From Bacteroidota bacterium (GTDB lineage: Bacteria; Bacteroidota; Bacteroidia; Flavobacteriales; Weeksellaceae), in NCBI GenBank assembly GCA_023411265.1, contig JAEYOX010000035.1, positions 1-44,106 of the forward strand: DNA of 44,106 nucleotides, given 5' to 3'. How positions within the stretch are numbered: position 1 is the first letter of the stretch; each line of letters starts with the position of its first letter. Under the pieces are notes generated by a model that had not been told where the DNA came from, made no database searches, and saw only the letters and a list, made by a program, of their open reading frames with translations. The translations under genes were made by a program, and so were the position numbers. Below, piece after piece: positions 33,607 through 42,171 of the stretch.

Positions 33607-34842
33607 ATGTCAGTATTAGAAATGAAAGTCCCTTCGCCGGGAGAATCGATTACAGAAGTCGAAATAGCCACCTGGCTCGTAAAAGACGGAGATTATGTAG
33701 AAAAAGATCAGCCGATTGCCGAGGTGGATTCAGATAAAGCAACACTTGAACTTCCAGCGGAGGAAAGTGGAATCATCACCCTGAAAGCAGAGGAAGGCGA
33801 ACTGGTACAGGTTGGCCAGGTCGTTTGCCTCATCGACAGAGACGGTAAAAAGCCCGAAGGTGCTTCGGAAGAAAAGTCTGCTCCAAAAGAAGAAGAAAAG
33901 CCCGCGGAAACTACAAAGCCTGAAGCAAAAAAAGAAGAGCCAAAAACACAGGCTACTTATGCTACGGGAACTCCTTCTCCTGCTGCGAAAAAAATTCTTG
34001 ACGAAAAAGGAATGCACACTTCTCAGGTTTCCGGTACGGGAAGAGACGGAAGAATTACCAAAGCAGACGCTGAAACGGCTTCAGTTCCTGCCATGGGCAC
34101 TCCGGGAACAAGCGGATCCAGAGCACAAACCACCACCAAGCTTTCTATGCTTCGCAGAAAACTGTCAACCCGCTTGGTTTCAGTAAAAAACGATACCGCG
34201 ATGCTGACTACCTTCAACGAGGTGGATATGTCTGAAATTTTCAGAATCAGAAAACAATATAAAGATGAATTTGCTGCCAAACATGGTGTTGGATTAGGAT
34301 TTATGTCTTTTTTCACCAAAGCTGTGACAAGAGCGTTGCAAATGTATCCTGACGTAAATGCTTCCATAGACGGAGATTACAAAATAAATTATGATTTTTG
34401 TGATATTTCTATCGCTGTTTCCGGGCCGAAAGGACTCATGGTTCCTGTGATGAGAAATGCTGAAAACATGTCCTTCAGAGGAGTGGAAGCCAATATCAAA
34501 ATGCTGGCCGATAAAGTAAGAGAAGGGACGATTAGCGTTGATGAAATGACGGGAGGAACCTTCACTATTACCAATGGTGGCGTATTCGGTTCCATGCTTT
34601 CTACGCCGATTATCAATCCACCACAATCTGCAATCCTTGGGATGCACAATATAATCCAGCGGCCCATTGCTGTGAATGGAGAAGTAGTGATTCACCCCAT
34701 GATGTATGTTGCGATGTCTTACGATCATAGAATCATTGACGGCAGAGAAAGTGTAGGATTTCTTGTAGCAGTAAAAGAAGGAATCGACAATCCAGTAGAA
34801 ATTCTTATGGATGGTGATGAGAGAAAAGCGTTAGAACTTTAA
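33607..34842 (+). CDS. sucB: 2-oxoglutarate dehydrogenase E2, dihydrolipoyl succinyltransferase
   Basis: A 411-residue E2 core protein. One lipoyl domain (about 1-78) carries the lipoylated Lys44 in VDSDKATLELP. A charged Lys/Glu/Pro-rich linker (80-118) leads to the E1/E3-binding domain (about 119-157; SPAAKKILDEKGM, GTGRDGRITKAD) and the catalytic acyltransferase domain with His374 and Asp378 in YDHRIIDGRES. It transfers succinyl to CoA and works with the E1 encoded upstream. It is transcribed separately from E1 as judged by the intervening terminator. Confidence 0.95.
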   Translation: MSVLEMKVPSPGESITEVEIATWLVKDGDYVEKDQPIAEVDSDKATLELPAEESGIITLKAEEGELVQVGQVVCLIDRDGKKPEGASEEKSAPKEEEKPAETTKPEAKKEEPKTQATYATGTPSPAAKKILDEKGMHTSQVSGTGRDGRITKADAETASVPAMGTPGTSGSRAQTTTKLSMLRRKLSTRLVSVKNDTAMLTTFNEVDMSEIFRIRKQYKDEFAAKHGVGLGFMSFFTKAVTRALQMYPDVNASIDGDYKINYDFCDISIAVSGPKGLMVPVMRNAENMSFRGVEANIKMLADKVREGTISVDEMTGGTFTITNGGVFGSMLSTPIINPPQSAILGMHNIIQRPIAVNGEVVIHPMMYVAMSYDHRIIDGRESVGFLVAVKEGIDNPVEILMDGDERKALEL

Positions 34843-34865
34843 GCTCAATTAATTCTCAATATTGG

Positions 34866-34891
34866 TCCCGTCTGAAAAAGGCGGGATTTTT
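34866..34891 (+). terminator. odhB terminator
   Basis: TCCCG (34866-34870) pairs with CGGGA (34882-34886), followed by TTTTT. It rules out the TTG-initiated extension of apaG from 34862. Confidence 0.75.
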
Positions 34892-34915
34892 GTATTGCAA
34901 TTGAAAAAGTATACT

Positions 34916-35302
34916 ATGTTCTCGAAAACTACTTCCCACATTAAGGTCTCAGTGATTCCGGAATACGACATCAAGAATAGTTTTCCGTCTGATAACCGGT
35001 TCGTTTTTAAATATCATATTACGATTGAAAATCTGAGCCAGGAATCTATCGTCGTACTGAGAAGAAAATGGCTCATTTACGATGTTGGGTTTGGGTTTAC
35101 CGAAGTCAACGGAAATGGTATTATCGGCCTCACCCCTGAAATTGAGCCAGGGCAGCAGTTTACCTATTTTTCCAATGTTATGCTGCGTTCAGGAGTGGGA
35201 AATATGAGCGGGAAATATTTCGTAAAAACTAATGCGGATGAAAACGGTTTTGAAATTGATATTCCCAGATTCAATCTGATGGCTCCTGTTTTATCCAATT
35301 AA
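34916..35302 (+). CDS. apaG: ApaG-domain protein
   Basis: A 128-residue beta-sandwich protein of the ApaG family (VSVIPEYDIKNSFP, FKYHITIENLSQESIVVLRRKWLI, VGNMSGKYFV). ApaG was named from the apaH operon and is tied to Co/Mg phenotypes, but its molecular role is unclear; the fold resembles fibronectin III. The ATG at 34916 gives the expected length; a longer frame to 34862 starts inside a terminator. It converges on the exonuclease gene, with two bases between stop codons. Confidence 0.9.
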   Translation: MFSKTTSHIKVSVIPEYDIKNSFPSDNRFVFKYHITIENLSQESIVVLRRKWLIYDVGFGFTEVNGNGIIGLTPEIEPGQQFTYFSNVMLRSGVGNMSGKYFVKTNADENGFEIDIPRFNLMAPVLSN

Positions 35303-35304
35303 TT

Positions 35305-35859
35305 TTAAAGTTCTTTCAGATTCTTTTTAAGCACGTCCTGAATTTCATCATTCCGGGTGAGCATCAGCCGGTTAAATGCTAGAATTGAAAGTTTCGCACA
35401 CGCTTCGGCATCATCTCCGGCACGGTGGTGGTTAAAATTGATTTGGTGAACTGAAGCCAGATTTTTCAGTCCATAACTAGGAAGTCCTTTCCACGATTTT
35501 CGGGCTAACTGAACAGAGCATAAGTATTTCAATTTTGGTCTGAAAAGTCCGTAATAATCTAAACAACTCCGAAGAACACCTGCATCAAAACTAGCATTGT
35601 GGGCAATTAAAAGATTTCCGTAAAGCAGACTTTCAGCTTCATACCAGATTTCATCGAAAGTAGGAGCATCCTGCACATCTGCCGGATGAATATCATGTAC
35701 GGCAACATGATGGTGGTTGAAATAAGGATATTGTGGCGGTTTTATCAGCCAGGTTCTTGTTTCTACAATTTCACCGTTTTCTACAACACAAATTCCCATT
35801 TCACACGCCGAACTACGGTCATGATTGGCAGTTTCAAAATCAACAGCACAAAAATCCAT
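35305..35859 (-). CDS. DEDDh 3'-5' exonuclease (DnaQ-like)
   Basis: A 184-residue exonuclease-fold protein. The four acidic motifs are visible: Asp7/Glu9 in AVDFETAN, Asp in HNASFDAGV, and HRAGDDAEA with the catalytic His and final Asp. This matches the DnaQ/RNase T-like superfamily. It lacks the polymerase-binding part of the epsilon subunit and the UvrC domain of other fusions, so it is probably a stand-alone repair or RNA-processing nuclease. It lies two bases after the alpha/beta hydrolase gene, at the end of a minus-strand run. Confidence 0.88.
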   Translation of the reverse strand: MDFCAVDFETANHDRSSACEMGICVVENGEIVETRTWLIKPPQYPYFNHHHVAVHDIHPADVQDAPTFDEIWYEAESLLYGNLLIAHNASFDAGVLRSCLDYYGLFRPKLKYLCSVQLARKSWKGLPSYGLKNLASVHQINFNHHRAGDDAEACAKLSILAFNRLMLTRNDEIQDVLKKNLKEL

Positions 35860-35861
35860 CG

Positions 35862-36626
35862 CTACAAAATTTTCTTTATTTCTCGGTTGTAGTCATCAAA
35901 TTTAATCAGATCATCGTGGCTTCCGCCTTTTATTTCGATAAACTTTTTCTTTAAATCCGGCTTTTCTACCTGTAAAACTTCAAATAGTTTTTTCCCTGAT
36001 TTTAATGGAACTACTAAATCTTTATTTCCATGAAACTGATAAACAGGACAGTTGACGGCTGTAATATTTTCGTTGGAAAGGAAATGATAAGCCATTTTGG
36101 GGGATATTTTTTCCGTTGTGGAATAGGGAAGCCATCGGTTGGCCATATCCTGAAGATTGTAAAATGTAGATTCCAAAATCAGTTGTTGCGGTTCATTATC
36201 CGCAGCCATTTTCACAGCGAAACTACCGCCTAAGCTTCTTCCGTAAACGATAATATTTTCTTCGCCGTACATTTCTTTCAGAAAATTATAGCAAAACTGG
36301 GCATCTGAAAAAAGATAACTTTCCTTTCTCGGGCCTGTGCTTTTTCCGTATTGCCGGTAATCCATGACAAAAACATCATATCCATACCTTGTAAATTCGG
36401 ATGCAATTTTTCCCCATCGCACCAGATTATCTGCATTGCCATGATAATAAAGTATAACACCTTTAGGATTATCCACTGTGAAATGCAGCGCGTTTATTTT
36501 TCCGCTGTGCGGAGTCCGGAATACATGTTCCCTGAAATCTAAGGGAAATTCAAAAACATGATCTTCCGGTAATTTCACGGGCAAAAAAACAATTTTTTCC
36601 TGAAGATAATGTAAGATACTGGCCAT
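35862..36626 (-). CDS. Alpha/beta hydrolase
   Basis: A 254-residue serine hydrolase. The nucleophile elbow is GRSLGGS; the acid is probably Asp in HGNKDLVVPL and the base His in KGGSHDDL. The oxyanion region YYHGNADNLVRW is also typical. It has a short hydrophobic N-terminus and resembles the BEM46/ABHD13-type group. It is a paralog of the hydrolase encoded 16 bases upstream (shared VYGRS.G, GK.T, MDYR.YGKSTG). The substrate is unknown; the location near lipid A and glycosyl genes allows a lipid or envelope esterase, which is inference. Confidence 0.82.
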   Translation of the reverse strand: MASILHYLQEKIVFLPVKLPEDHVFEFPLDFREHVFRTPHSGKINALHFTVDNPKGVILYYHGNADNLVRWGKIASEFTRYGYDVFVMDYRQYGKSTGPRKESYLFSDAQFCYNFLKEMYGEENIIVYGRSLGGSFAVKMAADNEPQQLILESTFYNLQDMANRWLPYSTTEKISPKMAYHFLSNENITAVNCPVYQFHGNKDLVVPLKSGKKLFEVLQVEKPDLKKKFIEIKGGSHDDLIKFDDYNREIKKIL

Positions 36627-36642
36627 TTATTTCGGTAACTTT

Positions 36643-37509
36643 TTAGTTTCTGTGGTTGATATTCAAACTCGTATGCTGATAATTAATTTCACGCTGAGGC
36701 TCCTCAATATCTTCAAATATTTCATCTAAAACCTTATGATATTCTTTAAACTTATGCACATCAATATGCCCGGCTTTTAGAATAATATAAAGTCGCGTAT
36801 TATCAGGCTGAATTTCTGAAAGTTCTATAGCCGTCTTTACAGGAACCAGTCTGTCGTCACTTCCATGGATGATTTTTATCGGACAGTGAACCTTTCTCAA
36901 ATACTTGTAGGTCGGCAAATTGAAACGAATAAAATATTTCGCCGGAAGCCAGGGCAAATATCGGTTTACTGCACGTTCGAGACTGTAAATAGGGGAGTTG
37001 AGAATCAAAAGCCTCGGGTTATTATTTGCAGCCAACATGGAAGCAAAACCTGTACCGATACTCCTCCCGTAAACAATGATTCTTTCCTCCGGAACCTGCT
37101 GTTTCACAAGATTATAAACATACTGAATATCATGTTTTAGTCCATCCGAAGTCCGTTTCCCTGTGCTTTTTCCGAAACCTCTGTAATCCATCATGATGAC
37201 ATCATAATTCAGTCTTGTAAAATCAATCGCAAATTTTCCCCAACCTTTAATGTTTTTGGTGTTGCCTTTCAGGTAAAACACGATACCTTTTGTATTTTCA
37301 GCCTTAAAATGGAGATAACTGATCTTCACGCCCGGTTCGGTCTCCGCCTCCAGTTCTTCAGCAACAAGCTGGTCATAAGCAAACTTAAAATCAGATGGAA
37401 GCTTTTCCGGATGAAAGAAGAATTTTTGTTGAAAAAAATAGATTATCAGTCCTAAAAATAAGGTGACCAGAATAATGAGGAGGGCAATATTGTAGAGATC
37501 AATTGACAT
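36643..37509 (-). CDS. Alpha/beta hydrolase, membrane-anchored
   Basis: A 288-residue hydrolase with an N-terminal membrane helix (about 8-28). The nucleophile elbow is GRSIGTG, the acid lies in HGSDDRLVPV, and the base is His in KAGHIDV. The lead motif FYLKGNTKNIKGWG replaces the usual HG with KG, a change at the oxyanion hole region worth checking. It is paralogous to the next gene, and the pair arose by tandem duplication. It follows the glycosyltransferase by 54 bases. Confidence 0.8.
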   Translation of the reverse strand: MSIDLYNIALLIILVTLFLGLIIYFFQQKFFFHPEKLPSDFKFAYDQLVAEELEAETEPGVKISYLHFKAENTKGIVFYLKGNTKNIKGWGKFAIDFTRLNYDVIMMDYRGFGKSTGKRTSDGLKHDIQYVYNLVKQQVPEERIIVYGRSIGTGFASMLAANNNPRLLILNSPIYSLERAVNRYLPWLPAKYFIRFNLPTYKYLRKVHCPIKIIHGSDDRLVPVKTAIELSEIQPDNTRLYIILKAGHIDVHKFKEYHKVLDEIFEDIEEPQREINYQHTSLNINHRN

Positions 37510-37563
37510 ATTTTATACCTGAAGATAAAAATACTAAAATCGTTTTACAATGGCGAAAGGTCC

Positions 37564-38529
37564 TCAAAAAAAATGTTTAAAAACCAGCCATTTTTCCTGA
37601 TAGTATTTTTTTATTTGATGTTTTTGCCTGCGGCGCCAGGTTTCAGGAAGATGAGCATAAAAGCCAATATGAGATTTTACCACTGCCCAAAGATGTGAGA
37701 AACCATGTTGAAATGCAAACCGAATTCCTGCGATACCATCCAGACTCAGCCTGAAAAATAGAAGCCAGATTAGATTTGGAAAAGGTAGATTTTTCAGCAT
37801 CATTGAGAGGTTATTTCTGAAATTCAAAAAAGTTTTCTGCGGATTCAGATTGTTGAGCGTTCCTCCGCCAACGTGATATACTGAAGATTTTCCTGTGTAC
37901 ATGATCTTTTTACCTGAATTTTTCAATCGCCAGCACAAATCTATTTCTTCCTGGTGTGCAAAAAAACGTTCATCAAAACCGCCTTGTTCCAGAAAATCTT
38001 TGCTGCGTATAAAAAAAGAGCACCCCGATGCCCAGAAAATCTCCGTTTCATCATCATACTGCCCTTTGTCTTGTTCGATAGAATTAAAAATTCTGCCCCG
38101 ACAGTACGGAAATCCAAGATTATCTATAAAACCGCCTCCGGCACCCGCGTATTCAAATAAATTTCTCTTGTAATAGGAGAGAATTTTAGGTTGTACAGCG
38201 GCAATAGATTCATCTGAATCGAAAAGAGCCATCACCGGCGGAAGCCAGTTGGGAGTTACTTCCACATCGGAATTCAGAAGGCAAAAAATTTCTGCTTCTA
38301 TTTCCTTTAACCCGGAATTATAACCCGCCGCAAATCCTTCATTTTTAGTATTTTGAATAATTTTGACTGAAGGAAAATTTTCCTTAACAAAAGTGACAGA
38401 ATCATCCTCAGATGCGTTGTCTATGATAAAGATAGCTGCTTCCTGCGAATGCTGAATAACGGACGGAAGAAATCTTTCCAACCATCTTTTTCCGTTCCAG
38501 TTCAATATTGCGATGGCTACTCTGTTCAT
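37564..38529 (-). CDS. Family 2 glycosyltransferase
   Basis: A 321-residue GT2 enzyme of the rhamnosyltransferase/WbbL-like type. The GT-A nucleotide-binding core shows AILNWNGKRWLERFLPSV, IIDNASEDDS, the metal-binding NSDVEVTPNW and a later GGFDERFFAHQEEIDLCWR. A hydrophobic stretch near 250-275 may dock on the membrane. It overlaps the acyltransferase start by four bases (ATGA), so the two are coupled, which points to glycolipid or lipopolysaccharide-type synthesis. The sugar donor is unknown. Confidence 0.88.
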   Translation of the reverse strand: MNRVAIAILNWNGKRWLERFLPSVIQHSQEAAIFIIDNASEDDSVTFVKENFPSVKIIQNTKNEGFAAGYNSGLKEIEAEIFCLLNSDVEVTPNWLPPVMALFDSDESIAAVQPKILSYYKRNLFEYAGAGGGFIDNLGFPYCRGRIFNSIEQDKGQYDDETEIFWASGCSFFIRSKDFLEQGGFDERFFAHQEEIDLCWRLKNSGKKIMYTGKSSVYHVGGGTLNNLNPQKTFLNFRNNLSMMLKNLPFPNLIWLLFFRLSLDGIAGIRFAFQHGFSHLWAVVKSHIGFYAHLPETWRRRQKHQIKKYYQEKWLVFKHFF

Positions 38530-39404
38530 TGTTCTTCGTATTTTTTAATGGCGTGTGCATATTTCCATTTGCGGTGGCTCCACAGGTAGTTGTCGGGTCT
38601 TTTGCGGATAGAATTTTCGAGAAGCTGATGGAATTTTTTCACGATTTCATTTTTTTCAAACTTTTCATTTTCCGGTTCCACGCGGTAGTAGTTGACCTGA
38701 TAATATCCTCTTTTTACCTTTTTCACATCGCAATACACGAAAACAAGATCCATTCTGGATGCCAGTTTATCATAGCCCACAAAAACGGGTGTTTTCTGGT
38801 TGAGGAATTTCAGTCCGTAACTCACTTCCGAGACATGCGGAGTCTGGTCTGCCACAAACATATAAATAGAATTGCCATCGTTCGGGTTACGAAGCATGTG
38901 TTTTATTACTTCTCCTGCTTCCAAAGCATTATTTCCGTGAGAATTCCGAATCATTTTCATTTTTTTTTCCCAAAATTGGCTCTGCATTTTGCGATACACA
39001 GGATGGCTGTTTTCCTGAGGAACATTGGTAGCCAAAGCAGTGAACCATTCCCAATTAAAAACATGACCAGTGAGCATGATGACATTTCTGCCTTCTCTCT
39101 TGGCATCTAGGAAAATATCTTGATTCAGATGCTGAACTCGTACTTTAAGTTCTGTGCTCGAAACTGTGAAGGATTTGAGTGTTTCTACTAAATAATCGGA
39201 AAAATTTATGTAGAACTTTTTCTTAATTGCTTTGATTTCTGAAGGTGTCTTCTCGGGGAAAGAATTTTTCAGGTTGTTCACTACCACTGTTTTGCGGTAA
39301 TCAATAACATAAAAAAGAAAAAAGAAAATTATATCAGAGAATAAATAAAGTACCCTCATCGGAAGTTTCGAAAACAACAGTATTATCCTAAAAAAAAGTT
39401 CCAT
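38526..39404 (-). CDS. LpxL/HtrB-like lysophospholipid or lipid A acyltransferase
   Basis: A 292-residue acyltransferase of the late lipid A acyltransferase family. An N-terminal membrane segment (about 3-35) is followed by the HX4(D/E) catalytic motif in GHVFNWEW. The ADQTPHVSEV segment and LWSHRKWK near the C-terminus are also family marks. The ATG at 39404 is preferred; the longer frame to 39458 needs a non-ATG start and runs toward the divergent gene's promoter. It should add a secondary acyl chain to lipid A at the inner membrane, or act on an ornithine- or phospholipid-type substrate. Confidence 0.87.
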   Translation of the reverse strand: MELFFRIILLFSKLPMRVLYLFSDIIFFFLFYVIDYRKTVVVNNLKNSFPEKTPSEIKAIKKKFYINFSDYLVETLKSFTVSSTELKVRVQHLNQDIFLDAKREGRNVIMLTGHVFNWEWFTALATNVPQENSHPVYRKMQSQFWEKKMKMIRNSHGNNALEAGEVIKHMLRNPNDGNSIYMFVADQTPHVSEVSYGLKFLNQKTPVFVGYDKLASRMDLVFVYCDVKKVKRGYYQVNYYRVEPENEKFEKNEIVKKFHQLLENSIRKRPDNYLWSHRKWKYAHAIKKYEEQ

Positions 39405-39447
39405 AAACTGGTACAAATGTAATGATATTAAAAAGATTGGAAAACAT

Positions 39448-39478
39448 TTTGCAGACATTAAAATCTTATTGTAATTTG
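39448..39478 (+). promoter_or_regulatory. Promoter of the thioredoxin-like lipoprotein gene
   Basis: TTTG (39448-39451), 20 bases, then TAATTTG (39472-39478), one base short of TAnnTTTG. The ATG lies six bases downstream, so the leader is very short. Confidence 0.5.
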
Positions 39479-39484
39479 CATTAT

Positions 39485-40063
39485 ATGAAAAAATTTCAGG
39501 TTGCGTTTTCGCTCATCATCTCAGGTCTTTTAATTTCTTGTTCACAGAAAACAGAAGTCAGTACAGATCAAAAAGTTCCAATAGATTCTGTAATGTCAGC
39601 ATCAGATAGTATTGCTATTATAGCCGAACGAAAAAAAGCGCAGGAACAGGAGAAGGCTAAACTGGATAAGCCTTATCGGGAAGATGAAAATGCTGAGGAA
39701 AAAATAAAGGAGCTTGTAAAACAGGCCCAGGCGGAAAATAAAAACATTATTTTGCAAGCGGGTGGGAACTGGTGTATCTGGTGTTTGCGTTTTAACGATT
39801 TTATTCAAAGAACTCCCGAGTTAAAAAAAATAACGGATGATCATTATCTGTATTATCATCTGAATTATTCCCCGAATAATAAAAACGAAAAGGTATTCAA
39901 CAGATATGGAAATCCCGGCGAAAAGTATGGTTATCCTGTATTTATAATTTTAAACAAGGAGGGTAAATTGATCCACACTCAGGACAGTGCTGTTTTGGAA
40001 GACGGAAAAGGATATGATCTGGGAAAAGTGAAAGCTTTTTTAGCTGAATGGATTCCGAAATAA
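39485..40063 (+). CDS. Thioredoxin-fold lipoprotein
   Basis: A 192-residue predicted lipoprotein. The signal peptide ends in a lipobox (LLISC, Cys19). A charged linker rich in Glu/Lys (about 45-82) precedes a thioredoxin domain with Cys97-Cys100 in GGNWCIWCLRFND and a likely cis-Pro at YGYPVFIIL. It should be membrane-tethered in the periplasm and reduce or isomerise disulfides. The ATG at 39485 is chosen because the lipoprotein signal starts there and a promoter lies just before it. It is monocistronic. Confidence 0.82.
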   Translation: MKKFQVAFSLIISGLLISCSQKTEVSTDQKVPIDSVMSASDSIAIIAERKKAQEQEKAKLDKPYREDENAEEKIKELVKQAQAENKNIILQAGGNWCIWCLRFNDFIQRTPELKKITDDHYLYYHLNYSPNNKNEKVFNRYGNPGEKYGYPVFIILNKEGKLIHTQDSAVLEDGKGYDLGKVKAFLAEWIPK

Positions 40064-40076
40064 CCTTTGGATAAAA

Positions 40077-40108
40077 AAAACCGTTCCTGATTTGCAGCAA
40101 CGGTTTTG
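40077..40108. terminator. Bidirectional terminator
   Basis: AAAACCGTT (40077-40085) pairs with AACGGTTTT (40099-40107) between two converging genes. Confidence 0.75.
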
Positions 40109-40111
40109 TTA

Positions 40112-40609
40112 TTAAATGAGCTGTTCCATACTGGAAACACTTTTGTTTTTCTGATATTCTTCGAGCTTTTTCCTGATGTATCTGAGCGCAAATGGCGCAA
40201 TATAAATCAACGCAATACCGATGATTTTCTTTTTCCAATTAGCACTTTTGATGTTTTTCTTTGCATAGTTTCCTACGAAGGCTACGGCGCCTAATTTCAA
40301 GGCATGATCCACAGCCCCTCCTTTTACGGCGGTATCCACAATGCTGAAGAAGGTATTTTTACTGATGATTTGATTTTTTACTTCTCCGGAAATTCGGCGA
40401 ACGATTTCATCTTTTCTGAGAACAATCTTTTTCTCGCCTTGCTCATTCAGTTCTTCCTTCAGAAACTGGTCGGTATAGCCATTGGTAATAGCGCTTAAAC
40501 TTCTTTTAGCATTATCAAAAGTAAGCAGATCTTCCTTCTCGGCAATTTCCTTTTTCAAAAGTTCCTTTTTTCTGCGAAGCTCATCGAGGCTGTTGTATTT
40601 ATAAGACAT
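40112..40609 (-). CDS. Conserved protein of the YtxH/holin cluster, function unknown
   Basis: A 165-residue protein. The N-terminal third is a charged coiled-coil-like helix (ELRRKKELLKKEIAEKEDLL), and a hydrophobic segment lies near 118-142 (KKIIGIALIYIAPFALRYI). The middle segment (KGGAVDHALKLGAVAFVG) is mildly hydrophobic. I do not recognise a domain. It follows the holin-like gene by one base and is therefore part of the same operon. An envelope or cell-surface-stress role is suggested only by its neighbours. Confidence 0.65.
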   Translation of the reverse strand: MSYKYNSLDELRRKKELLKKEIAEKEDLLTFDNAKRSLSAITNGYTDQFLKEELNEQGEKKIVLRKDEIVRRISGEVKNQIISKNTFFSIVDTAVKGGAVDHALKLGAVAFVGNYAKKNIKSANWKKKIIGIALIYIAPFALRYIRKKLEEYQKNKSVSSMEQLI

Positions 40610-40610
40610 A

Positions 40611-40919
40611 TCAGTTGTTTAAAGATTGAATTATTTTATTAGCCACTAAAGTTTTTATGGCTTTTTTACTCAGGAGGATAATCACTATCAGAAGCAGATA
40701 AAAACCCGCCATGATCAGAATTCCGTAAGCATAATTTCCGAGGTAATATCCTATCAGTAATCCCAAACCTATATTTAACAATATGAGAAAAAAGAGCACG
40801 CAAACCGACAGTAGTACAATGATGGAAATCGTTCCGGCGGTAACCGAAGTTTTTTCTGTAGCTTCCATTTTTAGAAGGTCAATTCTCTGGGAAGCGTAAT
40901 CCTTTAATATGTCCAACAT
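40611..40919 (-). CDS. YqjE/holin-superfamily-III-like membrane protein
   Basis: A 102-residue protein with two membrane helices (about 28-55 and 60-85) after an amphipathic N-terminal helix (LKDYASQRIDLLKMEATEK). This arrangement matches the 'phage holin family' (DUF1469/YqjE) proteins, which are housekeeping proteins, not lysis genes, in most genomes. It lies between a YtxH protein and an unknown protein, an arrangement common in Bacteroidota. No lytic role is implied. Confidence 0.75.
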   Translation of the reverse strand: MLDILKDYASQRIDLLKMEATEKTSVTAGTISIIVLLSVCVLFFLILLNIGLGLLIGYYLGNYAYGILIMAGFYLLLIVIILLSKKAIKTLVANKIIQSLNN

Positions 40920-40940
40920 GGTTTTTTGTTTAAAGTTATA

Positions 40941-40966
40941 AAAAAAGGAACATTGCGTTCCTTTTT
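40941..40966 (-). terminator. Hairpin between ytxH and holin-like genes
   Basis: AAAAAAGGAAC (40941-40951) pairs with GTTCCTTTTT (40957-40966). Reading along the minus-strand operon it is a stem with a U-run, so it may partly stop transcription after the ytxH gene and set a gradient of expression. Confidence 0.55.
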
Positions 40967-40987
40967 ATTTATTCTGAGAGGATGCTG

Positions 40988-41371
40988 TTATTTCTTTAAA
41001 CCATCCAGTTCTGATTCTACATCTTTCACGACGTTCGTTGCCTGCGATACCGCTTGATCCTTATACTTTCCATAACCATCTTTCACTGTGCTCGCTACAT
41101 TGTTTGCCGTTTCTTTGAAAGTGGACGAAATGTTACTGTACTGATCCTTTACTTTTTCCGAAACATCGTGATAAGTTTCTTTAGCTTTCTCAGAAAGTTT
41201 TCCGTATTGATCTGTAGCTTGATGTTTCAGATCATTTGCCTTGTCTTTTATTTTCTTCCTTGTTTCTTTCCCTTCTTCAGGTGCGTATAGCATACCAAGA
41301 ATGACACCTGCAGCAGCTCCTGCTAATAATCCTGCTAAAACAGCAGATGTGTTGTTGCTTCTTTTTGACAT
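40988..41371 (-). CDS. YtxH-domain protein
   Basis: A 127-residue protein with one N-terminal helix (about 10-28; AVLAGLLAGAAAGVILGMLYAPEEG) and the KETRKKIKDKAND segment that defines YtxH. The rest (about 45-125) is a long amphipathic helix rich in Lys, Asp and Glu with repeats (KVKDQYSN, TVKDGYGKYKDQA) like LEA or apolipoprotein-type helices. Relatives respond to stress in Bacillus. It is the first gene of a three-gene run and has a hairpin downstream. Confidence 0.85.
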   Translation of the reverse strand: MSKRSNNTSAVLAGLLAGAAAGVILGMLYAPEEGKETRKKIKDKANDLKHQATDQYGKLSEKAKETYHDVSEKVKDQYSNISSTFKETANNVASTVKDGYGKYKDQAVSQATNVVKDVESELDGLKK

Positions 41372-41451
41372 TTTATTTGATTTTAAAGTTATTGTAATTG
41401 AGATTTGGTCAGTAAAATTACAATTAATATACCAAAAAAATATGGTATGTC

Positions 41452-42135
41452 TTAAATATTGTTAAAAGTTTTAATGTGTGACAATATCAGGTGTATGGTT
41501 TCTTTTTTTGTGAGTTTGGAATTGTCAATCAGAATAGCATCTTCTGCTTGTATTAGGGGAGCAATTGCTCGTTCACTATCAATTTTGTCTCTCAAAGCTA
41601 GATTTTCTTTTACTGAGGTATAATCACTTTCGATGCCTAATGACAAAAGTTCCGCATGTCTTCTTTTAGTGCGCTCGTCAATACTTGCTGTGAGGAAGAA
41701 TTTATAATCCGCATTCGGCAGTACAACGGATCCTATATCTCTGCCATCCATAATAACGCCACCCTTTTTTGCAATAGAACGCTGGGTGTGAAGAAGAAAA
41801 TCGCGGACTTCCGGAATTGTGGCAATGCGACTTACATTCTCTGAAATCTCAGGAGTTCTTATTTCGGACGATATGTCAGAATTATTGAGGAATAGAACTA
41901 AAATTCCGTTTTGTTCCCGGAACTCGAGTTTGATTTTATGTAAATTATTGATGAGTTGCTGGACATCAATTCCATCATTTTCAGTTTGACAACATTGTAA
42001 AGCAAAAAAGGTAATCCCGCGGTATAAAGCTCCGGTATCCATATGAATGATCCCTAGCTTTTCTGCAATCACTTTTGAAATAGAACTTTTCCCTGTAGAA
42101 GAGAATCCGTCAATGGCAATTACTGGCTTTCTCAT
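41452..42135 (-). CDS. cmk: Cytidylate kinase
   Basis: A 227-residue CMP/dCMP kinase. The P-loop is IDGFSSTGKSS (8-18), followed by LGIIHMDTGALYRGITF, the CMP-site DGRDIGSVVLPNADYKFFLTAS segment, and the LID region (KRRHAEL...VKENLALRD). It phosphorylates CMP in pyrimidine salvage and de novo nucleotide supply. It lies 36 bases after porQ, an adjacency common in Bacteroidota, so they are likely co-transcribed. Confidence 0.95.
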   Translation of the reverse strand: MRKPVIAIDGFSSTGKSSISKVIAEKLGIIHMDTGALYRGITFFALQCCQTENDGIDVQQLINNLHKIKLEFREQNGILVLFLNNSDISSEIRTPEISENVSRIATIPEVRDFLLHTQRSIAKKGGVIMDGRDIGSVVLPNADYKFFLTASIDERTKRRHAELLSLGIESDYTSVKENLALRDKIDSERAIAPLIQAEDAILIDNSKLTKKETIHLILSHIKTFNNI

Positions 42136-42171
42136 TCAACAAAGTTCGTGTTTTTGGCTCAAAAATAGAAA

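Noticed and set aside
40611..40919. Prophage holin
   Set aside because: The match is to the chromosomal YqjE/holin-III group; no phage genes are nearby.
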